DNA of 52,788 bases from Selenomonadaceae bacterium (GCA_017515635.1 JAFWFO010000041.1:1-52788), one strand, 5' to 3'; positions 17,131 through 28,710 are shown, numbered from the stretch's first letter. Made by a program: numbers and translations. Notes: generated by a model not told the origin, from the letters alone.

Positions 17131-19461
17131 TCACGAATTTTTGTTGAAAGTCTCGACCGAAAGAGTTTTGCCGTCCGTGCGGAATTTTATCAAGCCGTCG
17201 CGATCCGTGCGGAAAATTTTTGTCGGCAAATTTTCCAGCCGCTCCAAAACTTCTGCTCGGGGATGATCGAAATTATTTCCGTAGCCGACACAAATCACGG
17301 CGCATTTCGGATTGACGGCGCGCAAAAATTCTTCACTCGAACTTGTCTTTGAGCCGTGGTGACCGACTTTTAAAACCGTGCTTTGAACGTCGACGCCCGC
17401 TCGCAAAATCTGCGCTTCGTTTTCGGTGATTAAATCGCCCGTTATCAAAAAGCTCACGTTGCCGCAACGAACGCGGTAGACGTTGGAAATTTCGTTGCCC
17501 GTGCCGATTTCCGGCGCGAATAAAATTTCAACTTCGACGCCGTCAATCGAAAATTTTTCGCCGACACGACCCGCGTGCATCGGCGGCAAAAATTCTTCAG
17601 CAATGCCGAACATCGCCGCATATTCCGAACGAGGTTCGCCCGCCGTGACAATTTCGCCGACGGGTAATTTTTTTATCACGGCACCGACGCCGCCCGCGTG
17701 GTCTTCGTGCACGTGCGTCAAAAAAATTTTATCGACGGCGCGAATATTTTCATGCTTGAGGTATGGGACGACGACGCGCCCGCCAACGTCAAACATGTGT
17801 TCGCGAACGCCGCCCGTGTCGAAAATCAGACAATGCCCGTGTTCCGTGACGACAACCGCGCAGTCGCCTTGCCCGACATCAACGAAACTGACTTCGACAT
17901 TTCCGCCGAAACGAAAAATATTTATCGCGAGCAAAATTATTATCGGCAACAAAATCACTGAACGACGAAGAATCAACGCCGCGTAGTAAAAAAATCCCGC
18001 CAAAAATCCGAGCGTCGGCACTTGCACGGAACTCAACGGCAAATTCGCGAAAACTCGATTCAATTCCGCGCCAAGCCCGAAAGTCACCGCCATACCCGCG
18101 AAGAAAAATTTCCCGACAATCGGCACGACAGCCGCAATTATTCCACCGAGTAACCCGCCGACGATTACAAATTCAAGCAACGGCATGACGAACACATTTG
18201 CGAAAACTGAGCTTAACGAAACTTGATTGAAGTACCACACGACGACGGGCAGGCTTGCGAGTTGTGCGGCGATTGTCATTGACGCGGCGGTCGCGACAAA
18301 TTTCGGCAGGCGTTCCATTCGTTCGCGCAGATTTTCGGACAGATACATCAGCCCCGCCGTCGACGTGAAACTGAGTTGAAAACTTATGTCGAACAAAAGC
18401 AACGGTTGATTTATTAGCATTCCGGCGGCGGTCAACGTCAACAATCGTGCGCCTTCAGCTTCCGCGTCTGAACTTTTGGCGAAGAAAACCAAAATCCCCA
18501 TTACTGCCGAGCGAATAACTTGCGGCAACAATCCGCTCAAAATTGCATACGAGCCGATAACGAACAATCCGATAAAAAATTTCGTCACGTTCGGGATTTT
18601 CAAAAACGTACACAGCAAAGCCGTCGCCATTGCCAACATCGACATATGCGCGCCGCTCACTGATAAGATATGCACAATGCCCGTCGTTTGGAATTCTTCG
18701 ACGAGTTCGGGATTCAAGCCCGCGTAGCCGCCGAAAAGCATTGCGAAAATTGCCGCCGCATCTTCGGGCGACATGACTTGCGACATTGATTCGCGATAGT
18801 GTTGACGAATTTCAGCGACCGTCCGCAAAAATTTCGTCCACAAGCCGCAATCGTCAATCGCCTCGACCGTCACGCCGATTTTGCTTGACGACATGCGGGC
18901 AGTAATTCCGTTCGCTTTCATGCGCGTCACGCCGTCGATTTGCCCGGGGTTATTGTAATTCGTCAGCAGTTTCAAGTTGCCGCCCGTCGAAATTCTGTCG
19001 CCGATTCGCGCCGTGGGAATTTGTTCGCCCGCTTTCGGGTAAGCCGTCAAAATAAATCCGCCGGAAATTTTTTGGAATTCACCTTTGATTTTTACGGTCT
19101 CCGCGTCGACGACGAAACGCACTTGAGTCAAGCCGTTCGGCAAAATTTTTATCTGCGGTTCGTCGCGAACGATGCCGACAACTTGCCTGAAATCTCCCGC
19201 GAATTTGCTGATGTCGTTATCGGGAATTACGTCGACCGCCGAAAATCTCAACGCGCCGCACGCGAAAAAAATTATCGGAGCGACGAGCCACGCCGTCAAA
19301 ATTTTTCGCCGCCACGTCACGAGCAAACTTATCGCAATCAACGCCGCGCAGGTTGTGATTAAAAATTTCGGCGAGCGGTGAAAATTTTCCATAAAAAGAA
19401 TGCCCGACGCCAATGCGCCGAGCAAAATGTTCAGCATTGAGTTCGGAATTTTAACTTTCAT
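17131..19461 (-). CDS. comEC: DNA internalisation competence protein ComEC/Rec2
   Basis: The 776-residue protein has the full ComEC architecture. It has N-terminal membrane helices with a DUF4131-type soluble insert (about 20-190), the multi-helix Competence domain (about 230-490, including EFQTTGIVHILSVSGAHMSM), and a C-terminal MBL-fold domain (about 520-776) with VGQGDCAVVV, the metal site THVHEDHAGG and KVGHHGSKTSS. ComEC forms the inner-membrane channel that passes single-stranded DNA during natural transformation; the MBL domain is the proposed nuclease. Its ATG overlaps the last 11 bases of the kinase gene upstream, implying translational coupling. ComEA and other uptake genes are not in the window. 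Confidence 0.92.
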   Translation of the reverse strand: MKVKIPNSMLNILLGALASGILFMENFHRSPKFLITTCAALIAISLLVTWRRKILTAWLVAPIIFFACGALRFSAVDVIPDNDISKFAGDFRQVVGIVRDEPQIKILPNGLTQVRFVVDAETVKIKGEFQKISGGFILTAYPKAGEQIPTARIGDRISTGGNLKLLTNYNNPGQIDGVTRMKANGITARMSSSKIGVTVEAIDDCGLWTKFLRTVAEIRQHYRESMSQVMSPEDAAAIFAMLFGGYAGLNPELVEEFQTTGIVHILSVSGAHMSMLAMATALLCTFLKIPNVTKFFIGLFVIGSYAILSGLLPQVIRSAVMGILVFFAKSSDAEAEGARLLTLTAAGMLINQPLLLFDISFQLSFTSTAGLMYLSENLRERMERLPKFVATAASMTIAAQLASLPVVVWYFNQVSLSSVFANVFVMPLLEFVIVGGLLGGIIAAVVPIVGKFFFAGMAVTFGLGAELNRVFANLPLSSVQVPTLGFLAGFFYYAALILRRSVILLPIIILLAINIFRFGGNVEVSFVDVGQGDCAVVVTEHGHCLIFDTGGVREHMFDVGGRVVVPYLKHENIRAVDKIFLTHVHEDHAGGVGAVIKKLPVGEIVTAGEPRSEYAAMFGIAEEFLPPMHAGRVGEKFSIDGVEVEILFAPEIGTGNEISNVYRVRCGNVSFLITGDLITENEAQILRAGVDVQSTVLKVGHHGSKTSSSEEFLRAVNPKCAVICVGYGNNFDHPRAEVLERLENLPTKIFRTDRDGLIKFRTDGKTLSVETFNKNS

Positions 19462-20881
19462 GGTTGCCCTCGTCGATTGGAATTGCCAGCGTAAATGTCG
19501 TGCCCTTACCGAGTTCGCTCTCGACGGTAATTTTTATTTTGTGATTGTCGGCAATCGCCTTAGCCATCGCGAGACCAAGCCCGCTGCCTTTCACCGCAGA
19601 TTTTTTGTTGACGCGAAAACCTCTGTCAAAAATTTTCGACTGATATTCGGGCGCAATGCCGATACCCGAATCCGAAATGCTCAAGAAAACTTTGTCGCCT
19701 TTGACGACGGAATTAATTTTCACGAAGCCGCCTTCGGGCGTGTACTTAATCGCATTTTCAAACAACGCACGAATCAGTTGCTTAACCGCCGCGCCGTTAC
19801 CGAAAATTTTGGCGGGGTCGTTCCTCGTCAACTTAACTTCATGCGTCGTGACGTAAACTTTTGCCGAACGAATTATGTCAAAAATTATGTCGTCAATGTC
19901 CAAAACTTCTTTCGAGAAGTTCAGACGATTTCTGTCACTGCGCGAGAGAATCGAAATATTTTCCAGCAAATTTTTCAGATTGTTTGCCTCTTTGCCGATA
20001 ACTTCAATCGCCTCGTTCAAAAGTTCGGGGTCGTTTATGCCGCCGTCTTTGAGCAGATTGACATAGCCCAAAAAAACCGTTGCGGGTTGTCCGAGTTCGT
20101 GCGAAGTGTTCGCGACAAAATCTTTTTGCTGATCTATGCCGCCCTGCAGGCGGTCAAGCATTTCATTTAAAGTTTTGCCCAGTTCGGCAAGTTCGTCGTT
20201 TGCCTCGCCGATTGGAATTCGTCCGTCCATGTTCTCGAAAACAATTTCGCGGGCAACTTTATTCATTTCCTTTATCGGCGTCAAAGTTTTGCGGCTGAGC
20301 CAAAGTCCGGCAACCAACGCCAAAAATAATCCGACAGCGTCAATGCCGAACAAAATCGTTTCCAGGCGGTGAAAAGTTTTCAGCTCCGAAGTTATCGTGC
20401 GGAAAAAATACAGCGTCGCGCCCTGCTCATTCGTCGGCTCAAATCGCATCGTCCCGCAATAAATCAGTGCGTTCCGGAACTCGGAAATTTGTAAATCTTC
20501 GTCCGTGAACGACGGCGGGTCGCGCATGATTCCCGAATTAAAATCTTCTATCGACGGATAATTTTCGTCCGTGTTCACGATTAATTTTCCGTCATCCGTG
20601 ACGACACGCAACACCACGCCCGCAACGAGTTTGTCACGAAGCGGATCTTTGTTGAAGGACGCGTAATTGTCGTTGAGATTTTCCAGAACGCCCGCAACTT
20701 CAACCATGCTGTAATTTATCGCACGTTCGGCGGGAGTGAACAGCGCATTCATGAAGCCCAGCCACATCACGAAATTTATCAAACCGAGCAACAGCGCGAA
20801 AAACGTCGCATAAGCAAAAGCAATTTTTTTGGAAATTTCAAAGCCGTTGTACTTGCGCTTAAGTCTGTCGATAAAGCTCAT
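19451..20881 (-). CDS. Sensor histidine kinase (orphan) with unusual H-box
   Basis: The 476-residue protein has transmembrane helices near 20-42 and 174-195 flanking an extracytoplasmic sensor of about 130 residues, then a HAMP linker (about 196-250). The HisKA dimerisation region and ATPase domain follow, with N box FENAIKYTPEGG and glycine motifs DSGIGIAPE and GSGLGLAMA. The phosphoacceptor is probably His261 in SHELGQPATV; most relatives have SHELRTPL or SHELKTPL, so the Arg-Thr pair is replaced by Gly-Gln. No response regulator is adjacent: downstream it overlaps comEC and upstream is a dehydrogenase gene. The partner and signal are unknown. Confidence 0.88.
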   Translation of the reverse strand: MSFIDRLKRKYNGFEISKKIAFAYATFFALLLGLINFVMWLGFMNALFTPAERAINYSMVEVAGVLENLNDNYASFNKDPLRDKLVAGVVLRVVTDDGKLIVNTDENYPSIEDFNSGIMRDPPSFTDEDLQISEFRNALIYCGTMRFEPTNEQGATLYFFRTITSELKTFHRLETILFGIDAVGLFLALVAGLWLSRKTLTPIKEMNKVAREIVFENMDGRIPIGEANDELAELGKTLNEMLDRLQGGIDQQKDFVANTSHELGQPATVFLGYVNLLKDGGINDPELLNEAIEVIGKEANNLKNLLENISILSRSDRNRLNFSKEVLDIDDIIFDIIRSAKVYVTTHEVKLTRNDPAKIFGNGAAVKQLIRALFENAIKYTPEGGFVKINSVVKGDKVFLSISDSGIGIAPEYQSKIFDRGFRVNKKSAVKGSGLGLAMAKAIADNHKIKITVESELGKGTTFTLAIPIDEGNHES

Positions 20882-20971
20882 AAAATTTTCTCCTGCGCAG
20901 AAAAAAATTAACGCCGCAATGATAACACATCTTCAAGTTATTTTCACCGCGCAGAAAAATTTTTTGTCCTG

Positions 20972-22144
20972 TCAACAATTCGCCTTGCCGTAAATTTCCA
21001 AGACGGTTGCGCGGTCGAGCGGTCGAAAAGTCGCGACGGTTTTCGTGCCGTTCGCGGTGACCATGTTCGCCAAAATTTTTAATTCGTCTTCGCTCTTGAC
21101 GCCGATACCCAATTCAGTAAAGTTCGTCGGCATTCCCAGTTCGCGGAAATAATTTTCCATTGCGTCGATACCTGCGCGGGCGCGTTCGTCAATCGAGCCG
21201 TCGACGATACCGAAAATTTTTTCTGCGAAGTGCGCGAAACGTTCGGGCTTTGTGTTGTAAACCGTGCGTGCCCACGAAGCCCAAACAGTCGTTAAAGTTG
21301 CACCGTGAGCCGCGTCGTAACGCCCGCCGAGTTCGTGACCGAGTTTGTGCGTGGAAAAATCTCTTTCGCGACCGAGACCGGTAAAGCCCGTGTGTGAAAC
21401 TGAACCGCACCACATAATTTCGCTCATCGCTTGAAGATTTTTCGGGTCGTCGAGCAAAATTTTCGACTGCGCCATAACATTTTTAACGAGTGATTCGGCA
21501 ACCAAATCTGTGAATTCATTTCCTTCGACGCAAGAAAAATATCTGTCAAGCGTGTGCATGATTATATCGGCAATCCCGCAAATCAACGGGTAATGCGGCA
21601 CCGTCAACGCAAATTCGGGATTCATTATCGCGAAGACGGGACGGGGAGTAATTGCGCCGCGTTTAAATCCGTGCTCCGACAAAACCGCCGAGTTTGAAGT
21701 TTCCGAACCTGCCGCAGCAATCGTCAACACGACGCCGACGGGCAAACTTTTTTCGAGGCGAATTTTGCCCGACCAATGTTCCCAAATGTCGACGGAAGAA
21801 TTCGCCGCACCGAGCGCGACAGCTTTTGCCGTGTCGATAACGGAACCGCCGCCGACTGCCAACACGAAATCAATTTCCGCGTTGACTGCCTCGCGAATTG
21901 CTTGACGAACGAAATTTGCGCGGGGATTCGGTTGCACGCCGCCGACGACTTTCAACGCCGCCAATCCGCTGATCATCATCAAGCGTTCGATTTTCGGAAT
22001 AAGCCCGCTTTTAATCGCCGAGCCGCCGCCGTAAATAATCATGACGCGTTTGCCGCCGTGCTTGCGAATTTTTTCGGCAACGCAATTTTCCGAGCCGCTC
22101 CCAAAAATAATTTCCGTCGGGCAAAAATATTCAAAGCTTTGCAC
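20972..22144 (-). CDS. Iron-containing alcohol dehydrogenase (BdhA/YqhD-like)
   Basis: The 390-residue enzyme belongs to the group III iron-dependent alcohol dehydrogenases, which reduce aldehydes or ketones with NAD(P)H. It starts like the family (FEYFCPTEIIFGSG), has the dinucleotide-binding GGGSVIDTAKAVALG and metal ligands within IADIIMHTLDRYF and THKLGHELGGRYDAAHG. GTG at 22144 was chosen because GGAGG lies nine bases upstream; a TTG seven codons earlier would put the ribosome site inside the gene. Butanol or lactaldehyde substrates are possible but not decidable. It is 90 bases upstream of the kinase gene and may be co-transcribed with it. Confidence 0.88.
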   Translation of the reverse strand: MQSFEYFCPTEIIFGSGSENCVAEKIRKHGGKRVMIIYGGGSAIKSGLIPKIERLMMISGLAALKVVGGVQPNPRANFVRQAIREAVNAEIDFVLAVGGGSVIDTAKAVALGAANSSVDIWEHWSGKIRLEKSLPVGVVLTIAAAGSETSNSAVLSEHGFKRGAITPRPVFAIMNPEFALTVPHYPLICGIADIIMHTLDRYFSCVEGNEFTDLVAESLVKNVMAQSKILLDDPKNLQAMSEIMWCGSVSHTGFTGLGRERDFSTHKLGHELGGRYDAAHGATLTTVWASWARTVYNTKPERFAHFAEKIFGIVDGSIDERARAGIDAMENYFRELGMPTNFTELGIGVKSEDELKILANMVTANGTKTVATFRPLDRATVLEIYGKANC

Positions 22145-22218
22145 TGTTGAAATCCTCCGTTCCAAAAATTTCTTCGCGCAGATTTTACAACGTCAGAAAC
22201 GTGCCGTCAAAAAATTTT

Positions 22219-23872
<1,654 letters not shown>

Positions 23873-23877
23873 TTGAC

Positions 23878-24342
23878 GTGACAAAAATTATTTTCGTTTG
23901 CTTCGGAAACATTTGCCGCAGTCCGATGGCTGAATTCGTCATGAAAAATCTTGTCGCCCGCGCAGGTCTTGAAAAAAATTTCGTGATTGAGTCGGCGGGT
24001 TGTCATCCGTCCGTAGGCACGCCGGTTTCCGAAGGCACCGTTCACGAATTGCGAAAAAATAATGTTCCGTTCGCTTATCGCACGTCCAAACAATTTCTTG
24101 CGAGAGATTACGCCCGTTTCGACTATCTGATTGGGCTTGACCGCTCAAACGTTCGCGACATGAAGGAAATTTGCGGCGGCGACCCAGACGGGAAAATTTT
24201 TTTGATGATGGATTTTGCGGGCGAACATCGCGACGTTGCCGACCCGTGGTACACCGACGATTTCGAGGAAACTTATCGCGACGTGTTGATTGCCTGCGCG
24301 GCTCTGCTTGAAAAAATTCATGGAGATGAAAGTAATGGCTAA
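23878..24342 (+). CDS. Low-molecular-weight protein-tyrosine phosphatase
   Basis: The product of about 154 residues carries the P-loop CFGNICRS (C-X5-R-S) near its start and the general acid in DPWYTDDFEETY near the end, both required for phosphotyrosine hydrolysis. Bacterial members often dephosphorylate tyrosine kinases that control capsule export, but no kinase is nearby. GTG at 23878 was chosen because it places the family-typical TKIIFVC at the N-terminus; a GTG at 23869 overlapping the lysS stop is the alternative. It overlaps the next gene by eight bases. Confidence 0.88.
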   Translation: MTKIIFVCFGNICRSPMAEFVMKNLVARAGLEKNFVIESAGCHPSVGTPVSEGTVHELRKNNVPFAYRTSKQFLARDYARFDYLIGLDRSNVRDMKEICGGDPDGKIFLMMDFAGEHRDVADPWYTDDFEETYRDVLIACAALLEKIHGDESNG

Positions 24343-25129
24343 CGAAGAAATTGAATTTAAACGCGGACAACTTGAGGCGCTGAGAGCATCATATCGACTT
24401 TTTGGACGTGGCGACTTGATGAAGTTTTGGTTGTTTGAAGATCACCATTGCATCAACAAATGGGTTCACTATTTCTCCGTTTACGAAAAGTGGTTTGCGC
24501 CGTATCGCGACAAGGAAATTGTTTTCGTGGAAATCGGCGTGCAAAACGGCGGCTCAATTCAAATGTGGCGGAATTATTTCGGCAAAGACACCAAAATTGT
24601 CGGCATTGACATCGACGAAGATTGCAAGCAATTCGAGGACGCGGAGCAAAATGTTTTCGTGGAAATCGGCTCGCAGGATGACCCGAACTTTTGGCACGCG
24701 TTCAGGAAAAAATATCCACGTGTGGACATCCTGCTTGACGACGGCGGGCATCGGTGCGATCAGCAAATAATCACCTTCCGCGAAATGTTCCCGCATATCA
24801 AAGACGGCGGACTGTACATGTGCGAAGACTGCCACACGTCCTATTGGGATATGATATACGAGCATACTAAGACGGGCGAAAAAAAATTTTTACAACACGG
24901 CGGCGTCGGTGTTGAAGGCACGTTTATCGAATTCACCAAAAAACTTATCGACGAACTCAACGCCTTCCACGTGGGCAAGGATTTCCCGCCGACTTACAAC
25001 ACGCTCAACATGGGTGGAGTTCATTTTTATACGAGCATGGTTGTCGTCGAGAAAAACAGAATTCCTTTCAAACCTTTTGATCTTCGCATAGGCGACATGA
25101 CAACTTTTCGTTTTGAAGACGCTTTATAA
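24335..25129 (+). CDS. Class I SAM-dependent methyltransferase
   Basis: The 264-residue protein has a Rossmann-type SAM-binding motif (FVEIGVQNGGSIQMW, then IVGIDIDEDCK) and an acidic catalytic-type segment DILLDDGGHRCDQQ followed by GGLYMCEDCHTSYW. This is the pattern of O-methyltransferases related to the demethylmacrocin and sugar methyltransferase group. The ATG at 24335 has GGAG nine bases upstream and overlaps the phosphatase stop. A sugar or polysaccharide substrate is plausible but not shown. A strong terminator follows, ending this operon. Confidence 0.75.
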   Translation: MANEEIEFKRGQLEALRASYRLFGRGDLMKFWLFEDHHCINKWVHYFSVYEKWFAPYRDKEIVFVEIGVQNGGSIQMWRNYFGKDTKIVGIDIDEDCKQFEDAEQNVFVEIGSQDDPNFWHAFRKKYPRVDILLDDGGHRCDQQIITFREMFPHIKDGGLYMCEDCHTSYWDMIYEHTKTGEKKFLQHGGVGVEGTFIEFTKKLIDELNAFHVGKDFPPTYNTLNMGGVHFYTSMVVVEKNRIPFKPFDLRIGDMTTFRFEDAL

Positions 25130-25151
25130 AATGCGACGGAAAATTTTTTGA

Positions 25152-25182
25152 CCGCTTGAAATTTTCGGGCGGCTTTTTTTTT
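25152..25182 (+). terminator. Intrinsic terminator after the methyltransferase gene
   Basis: An 8-bp stem (CCGCTTGA with TTCGGGCGG, two G-U pairs, 4-nt loop) is followed by nine T. It separates the lysS operon from the chemotaxis genes. Confidence 0.8.
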
Positions 25183-25299
25183 GCGGCAATGAAGGAACTT
25201 TGGCAAGTCGGGCGAATAAGTATCGCTAATAATTGCTTTGAAGCGATTGGCGGCATGTGTCGTCGACGCAAAATTTCTCAGCCAAGGGAGGCGTCCAAA

Positions 25300-26445
25300 G
25301 TGATTCGGGTTTTGATTGCTGATGACTCGGCGTTTATGAGAAAGGTCCTCTCTGATCTTTTCAACAGTCAAAACGACTTTCAGGTTGTCGGCACTGCGAA
25401 AAACGGTCAAGATGCTGTCGACAAGGTTAAAAAACTTCAACCCGACGTGTTGACTCTAGACGTTATCATGCCGACCATGGACGGGTTAAGCGCGCTTGCG
25501 ATTATCATGGAGCAATGTCCCCTGCCCGTAGTCATGATAAGTTCAACGACGCAAAAAGGCACCAACGAAACTATTCGTGCGTTGGCACTGGGAGCAGTGG
25601 ATTTTGTCAGCAAGACGGGAGGCGCAATTTCCAAAATCGACACCATCAAGGATGAAATTTTGGAAAAGTGCAGACTTGCCGCCGGTGCACGCCCGCATCG
25701 AAATGCTACGTCAGCCGCCTCGAACACGCCGCTGGTCTACGTGCCAAAACCTCCTGAACCGCCCAAAATGCGCACGATTGAAGTTCGTCGCAGAACGGGA
25801 CTCGTTTTGGGACAGAAGCCGACAATTAACCGCATACCTTCGACATTGCCGCCGAAAGTCTTACCGCCGACAGGCAAAAAGTTAGTGACGATTGGCACGT
25901 CAACAGGAGGGCCTCAAGCATTGCAAGCGGTGATAACGCGTCTGCCGGGGAATTTGCCTTGCGGCGTCGTCGTCGTTCAGCACATGCCGGCAGGTTTCAC
26001 GCGTTCGCTCGCGGAAAGATTGAACTCAATCAGCGAAATTTCGGTTAAAGAAGCCGAACACGACGAGATTATCAAGCCGGGACAAGTTTACATTGCGCCG
26101 GGGAATTTTCACTTGCGCATTGCTCCCGCCTCCGCCACCGAACGCAAAATTGTTTTGAGCCAAGAACCGCCCGTCGGTAATCACCGCCCCGCCGTCAACG
26201 TCATGTTCGACAGTGCCGCGCAGTTCGGCAGGGATTTAGTCAGCGTCATCATGACGGGCATGGGTTGCGACGGTTGCGAAGGCATGAAGAAAATCAAAGA
26301 GTCCGGCGGTTATTCCATTGCCCAAGACGAAAGCAGTTGCGTCGTTTACGGAATGCCGCGAGCCGTTGTTGAAGCGGGTCTTGCCGACGAAGTTAAACCT
26401 TTAAACAAAATTGCCGAAGCCATAGTTGACGCGGTAAGGAGATAG
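25300..26445 (+). CDS. cheB: Chemotaxis protein-glutamate methylesterase/deamidase CheB
   Basis: The 381-residue protein removes methyl groups from chemoreceptor glutamates. The N-terminal receiver domain (1-120) has the acid pair ADDS and phosphoacceptor Asp54 in TLDVIMP. A basic, proline-rich linker of about 60 residues follows. The methylesterase domain (about 190-381) has the catalytic Ser in GTSTGGP, His in QHMPAGFT and Asp in MTGMGCDG. GTG at 25300 was chosen because GGGAGG lies eight bases upstream and the frame then opens with VLIADDS; an earlier in-frame start at 25156 would run into the terminator T tract. It opens the motility cluster. Confidence 0.93.
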   Translation: MIRVLIADDSAFMRKVLSDLFNSQNDFQVVGTAKNGQDAVDKVKKLQPDVLTLDVIMPTMDGLSALAIIMEQCPLPVVMISSTTQKGTNETIRALALGAVDFVSKTGGAISKIDTIKDEILEKCRLAAGARPHRNATSAASNTPLVYVPKPPEPPKMRTIEVRRRTGLVLGQKPTINRIPSTLPPKVLPPTGKKLVTIGTSTGGPQALQAVITRLPGNLPCGVVVVQHMPAGFTRSLAERLNSISEISVKEAEHDEIIKPGQVYIAPGNFHLRIAPASATERKIVLSQEPPVGNHRPAVNVMFDSAAQFGRDLVSVIMTGMGCDGCEGMKKIKESGGYSIAQDESSCVVYGMPRAVVEAGLADEVKPLNKIAEAIVDAVRR

Positions 26446-26484
26446 CGGTTTTATCCGACCGATAAACATACAGGAGGAGTTTAA

Positions 26485-28614
26485 ATGGAAACTAATCAAT
26501 ACATGGATATGTTTCTGGACGAGTCGCATGAACATTTGCAATCGCTTAACGACGGCTTGCTCGGCCTGGAGGACAATTCCGGAGATCTGTCTATCCTGAA
26601 TGAAATTTTTCGTAACGCGCACACATTGAAGGGCATGTCGGCGACGATGGGTTATAACAAAATCGCCGAACTTACGCACGAAATGGAAGACGTGCTCGAC
26701 ATGTTGCGCAAGGAACAACTGGCGGTAAGTGGCGACATTATCGATACGCTGTTCAAATGTATCGACTCGCTTGAGCAAATGATTAACAACGTTGCAAACG
26801 GCGACCCCGAAGACCTTATCGATGTATCGGATTTGGTTGCAAAGTTGAGTGCCTTGACGAAGGGAACGCCTCCGCCCGGAGCCGCTCCCGCAACTGCGCC
26901 CGCCACAGGAGGAGGAGCCGCACCGGCTGCCGCTCCCGCAGCAGGAGGAACCTCAGGCGGTGTGCCCGTGGAATTTTCCGAAACTGAAAAAAACGTCATT
27001 ACCGAAGCAGAAAAAACCGGTATGCGCGGCGTTTATCTGAAAGTCACGCTGTCGGAATCCTGCTTGTTGAAATCTGCGCGTTCGTACATGGTCATGAATG
27101 CGCTTGAAGAATTGAGCGAAGTCATCCGAACACTTCCGCCCGCCGAAGATCTCGAACAGGAAAAATTTGAACGTTCCTTTGAAGTCATCTTAATTACCGC
27201 CTCCGAAGAGCAAGCGATTCAAGATGCAGTCATGGGCATTTCGGAAATCGAAAAAGCCGAAACGACAATCATCGACTTCAAAGCCGCGCCCGCCCCTGCT
27301 CCCGCGCCAATCAACGAACAAAAAGCCACTGCGCCCGCAACTTCAACCGCGCCCGCAACGGCTCCGACACCGCCCCCCGCGCCGAAGCCGCAAGCTCCCG
27401 CAAACGCTCCCGCGAAACCCGCCGCGCCCGCGCCTGCCGCAGGTGCCGCCGCTCAAAAGAAGAGCCACGCGGGACAATCCGTGCGCGTCGACATTGAAAA
27501 ACTTGATACGCTCATGAACTTGATGGGCGAGCTGGTTATCAACAAAGTTCGTCTTGAGCAAATCGGGCAAACGCACAGACTTTCAGAACTCACCGAAACT
27601 CTGGAGCAAATGGACAGGGTTACCACCGACCTTCAAAATATCGTTATGAAAGTCCGCATGGTTCCCGTCAGCCAAGTCTTTAACCGTTTCCCGCGCATGG
27701 TTCGCGACGTTACAAAAGAACTCAACAAGGAAATCAACCTGACAATCGAGGGTGAGGACACCGAACTTGACCGCACGGTTATCGACGAAATCGGCGACCC
27801 GATCATGCACTTGCTGAGAAATTCGCTTGACCACGGTATCGAAATGCCGGACGAACGCGAAGCCAAAGGCAAGCCCCGTGTCGGTGAAGTCGGTCTTATC
27901 GCACGCCACGAAGGCAACAACGTCGTCATCATGGTTACCGACGACGGTAAAGGTATCGACGCGGATGTCATTCGCCGCAAAGCCGTTGAAAAAGGTCTCT
28001 TCACGCAAGAAGAAGTTGACTCAATGGATAACGCGGACGCCGTCCGAATCGTCTTCCTGCCAGGTTTTTCCACGGCAGAAAAAATCAGCGATATTTCCGG
28101 ACGCGGCGTCGGCATGGACGTTGTCAAAAGCAAAATCGAATCTTTGTCGGGACATGTCGACGTTGAGACGCATATCAACGAAGGTTCCGTTTTCAAAATT
28201 AAATTGCCGCTCACGTTGGCGATTATCCAAGCAATGCTCGTGCAAGTTCAAAATGAAATGTACGCCATTCCGCTTGCCTCAATCGACAGCACGTTGAGTG
28301 TTCAGCCGACGGATATTCGCACGGTTCAAAACAACGAAGTCATCGTCCTGCGCGGCGAGATCATTCCGATAATCCGCATGGAAGAAACACTGATGGTTCC
28401 GCATTTGAAAGACTCCTCGGAACTTTTTGTTGTCGTCGTGCACGCGGGCGACTCCAAAGCCGGTATCGTCGTCGACAAATTAATCGGTCAGCAGGAAATC
28501 GTTATAAAAACGTTAGGCAACCTGTTCATGGGCTTGAAAATGTTCTCCGGCGCGACGGTGCTCGGTGACGGACGTGTTGCCTTGATTCTGGACGTTGCAA
28601 CAATGTTGAATTAA
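26485..28614 (+). CDS. cheA: Chemotaxis histidine kinase CheA
   Basis: The 709-residue kinase phosphorylates CheY and CheB in response to receptor state. Domains in order: Hpt domain (1-110) with His46 in NAHTLKGMS; Ala/Pro-rich linker; P2-like response-regulator docking domain (about 165-260); a second Ala/Pro linker; dimerisation domain; HATPase (about 400-570) with HLLRNSLDHGIE, DDGKGID and GRGVGMDVV; and a CheW-like domain to the end. The ATG follows CAGGAGGAG. The linkers are made of unusually repetitive APAPA codons. It lies 39 bases after cheB. Confidence 0.96.
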   Translation: METNQYMDMFLDESHEHLQSLNDGLLGLEDNSGDLSILNEIFRNAHTLKGMSATMGYNKIAELTHEMEDVLDMLRKEQLAVSGDIIDTLFKCIDSLEQMINNVANGDPEDLIDVSDLVAKLSALTKGTPPPGAAPATAPATGGGAAPAAAPAAGGTSGGVPVEFSETEKNVITEAEKTGMRGVYLKVTLSESCLLKSARSYMVMNALEELSEVIRTLPPAEDLEQEKFERSFEVILITASEEQAIQDAVMGISEIEKAETTIIDFKAAPAPAPAPINEQKATAPATSTAPATAPTPPPAPKPQAPANAPAKPAAPAPAAGAAAQKKSHAGQSVRVDIEKLDTLMNLMGELVINKVRLEQIGQTHRLSELTETLEQMDRVTTDLQNIVMKVRMVPVSQVFNRFPRMVRDVTKELNKEINLTIEGEDTELDRTVIDEIGDPIMHLLRNSLDHGIEMPDEREAKGKPRVGEVGLIARHEGNNVVIMVTDDGKGIDADVIRRKAVEKGLFTQEEVDSMDNADAVRIVFLPGFSTAEKISDISGRGVGMDVVKSKIESLSGHVDVETHINEGSVFKIKLPLTLAIIQAMLVQVQNEMYAIPLASIDSTLSVQPTDIRTVQNNEVIVLRGEIIPIIRMEETLMVPHLKDSSELFVVVVHAGDSKAGIVVDKLIGQQEIVIKTLGNLFMGLKMFSGATVLGDGRVALILDVATMLN

Positions 28615-28615
28615 A

Positions 28616-28688
28616 AGCTTTCAGGAATCAGCTTTCAGCTTTCAGGGAAAAATTTTTTCTGACAGCTGAAAGCTAAAAGCCGACAGCT
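28616..28688. repeat. Heptameric intergenic repeat (AGCTTTC type) between cheA and cheW
   Basis: Left-arm units AGCTTTC are repeated with variants and faced by reverse-complement units (AGCTGAA, AGCTAAA) after a 12-base centre. It begins two bases after the cheA stop. Confidence 0.7.
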
Positions 28689-28710
28689 AATCTTGAAGGG
28701 GTGAAATTTT

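Noticed and set aside
25183..25299. Possible cyclic-di-GMP or other riboswitch before cheB
   Set aside because: Some GC-rich stems are present but none of the conserved core sequences of known riboswitches could be matched.
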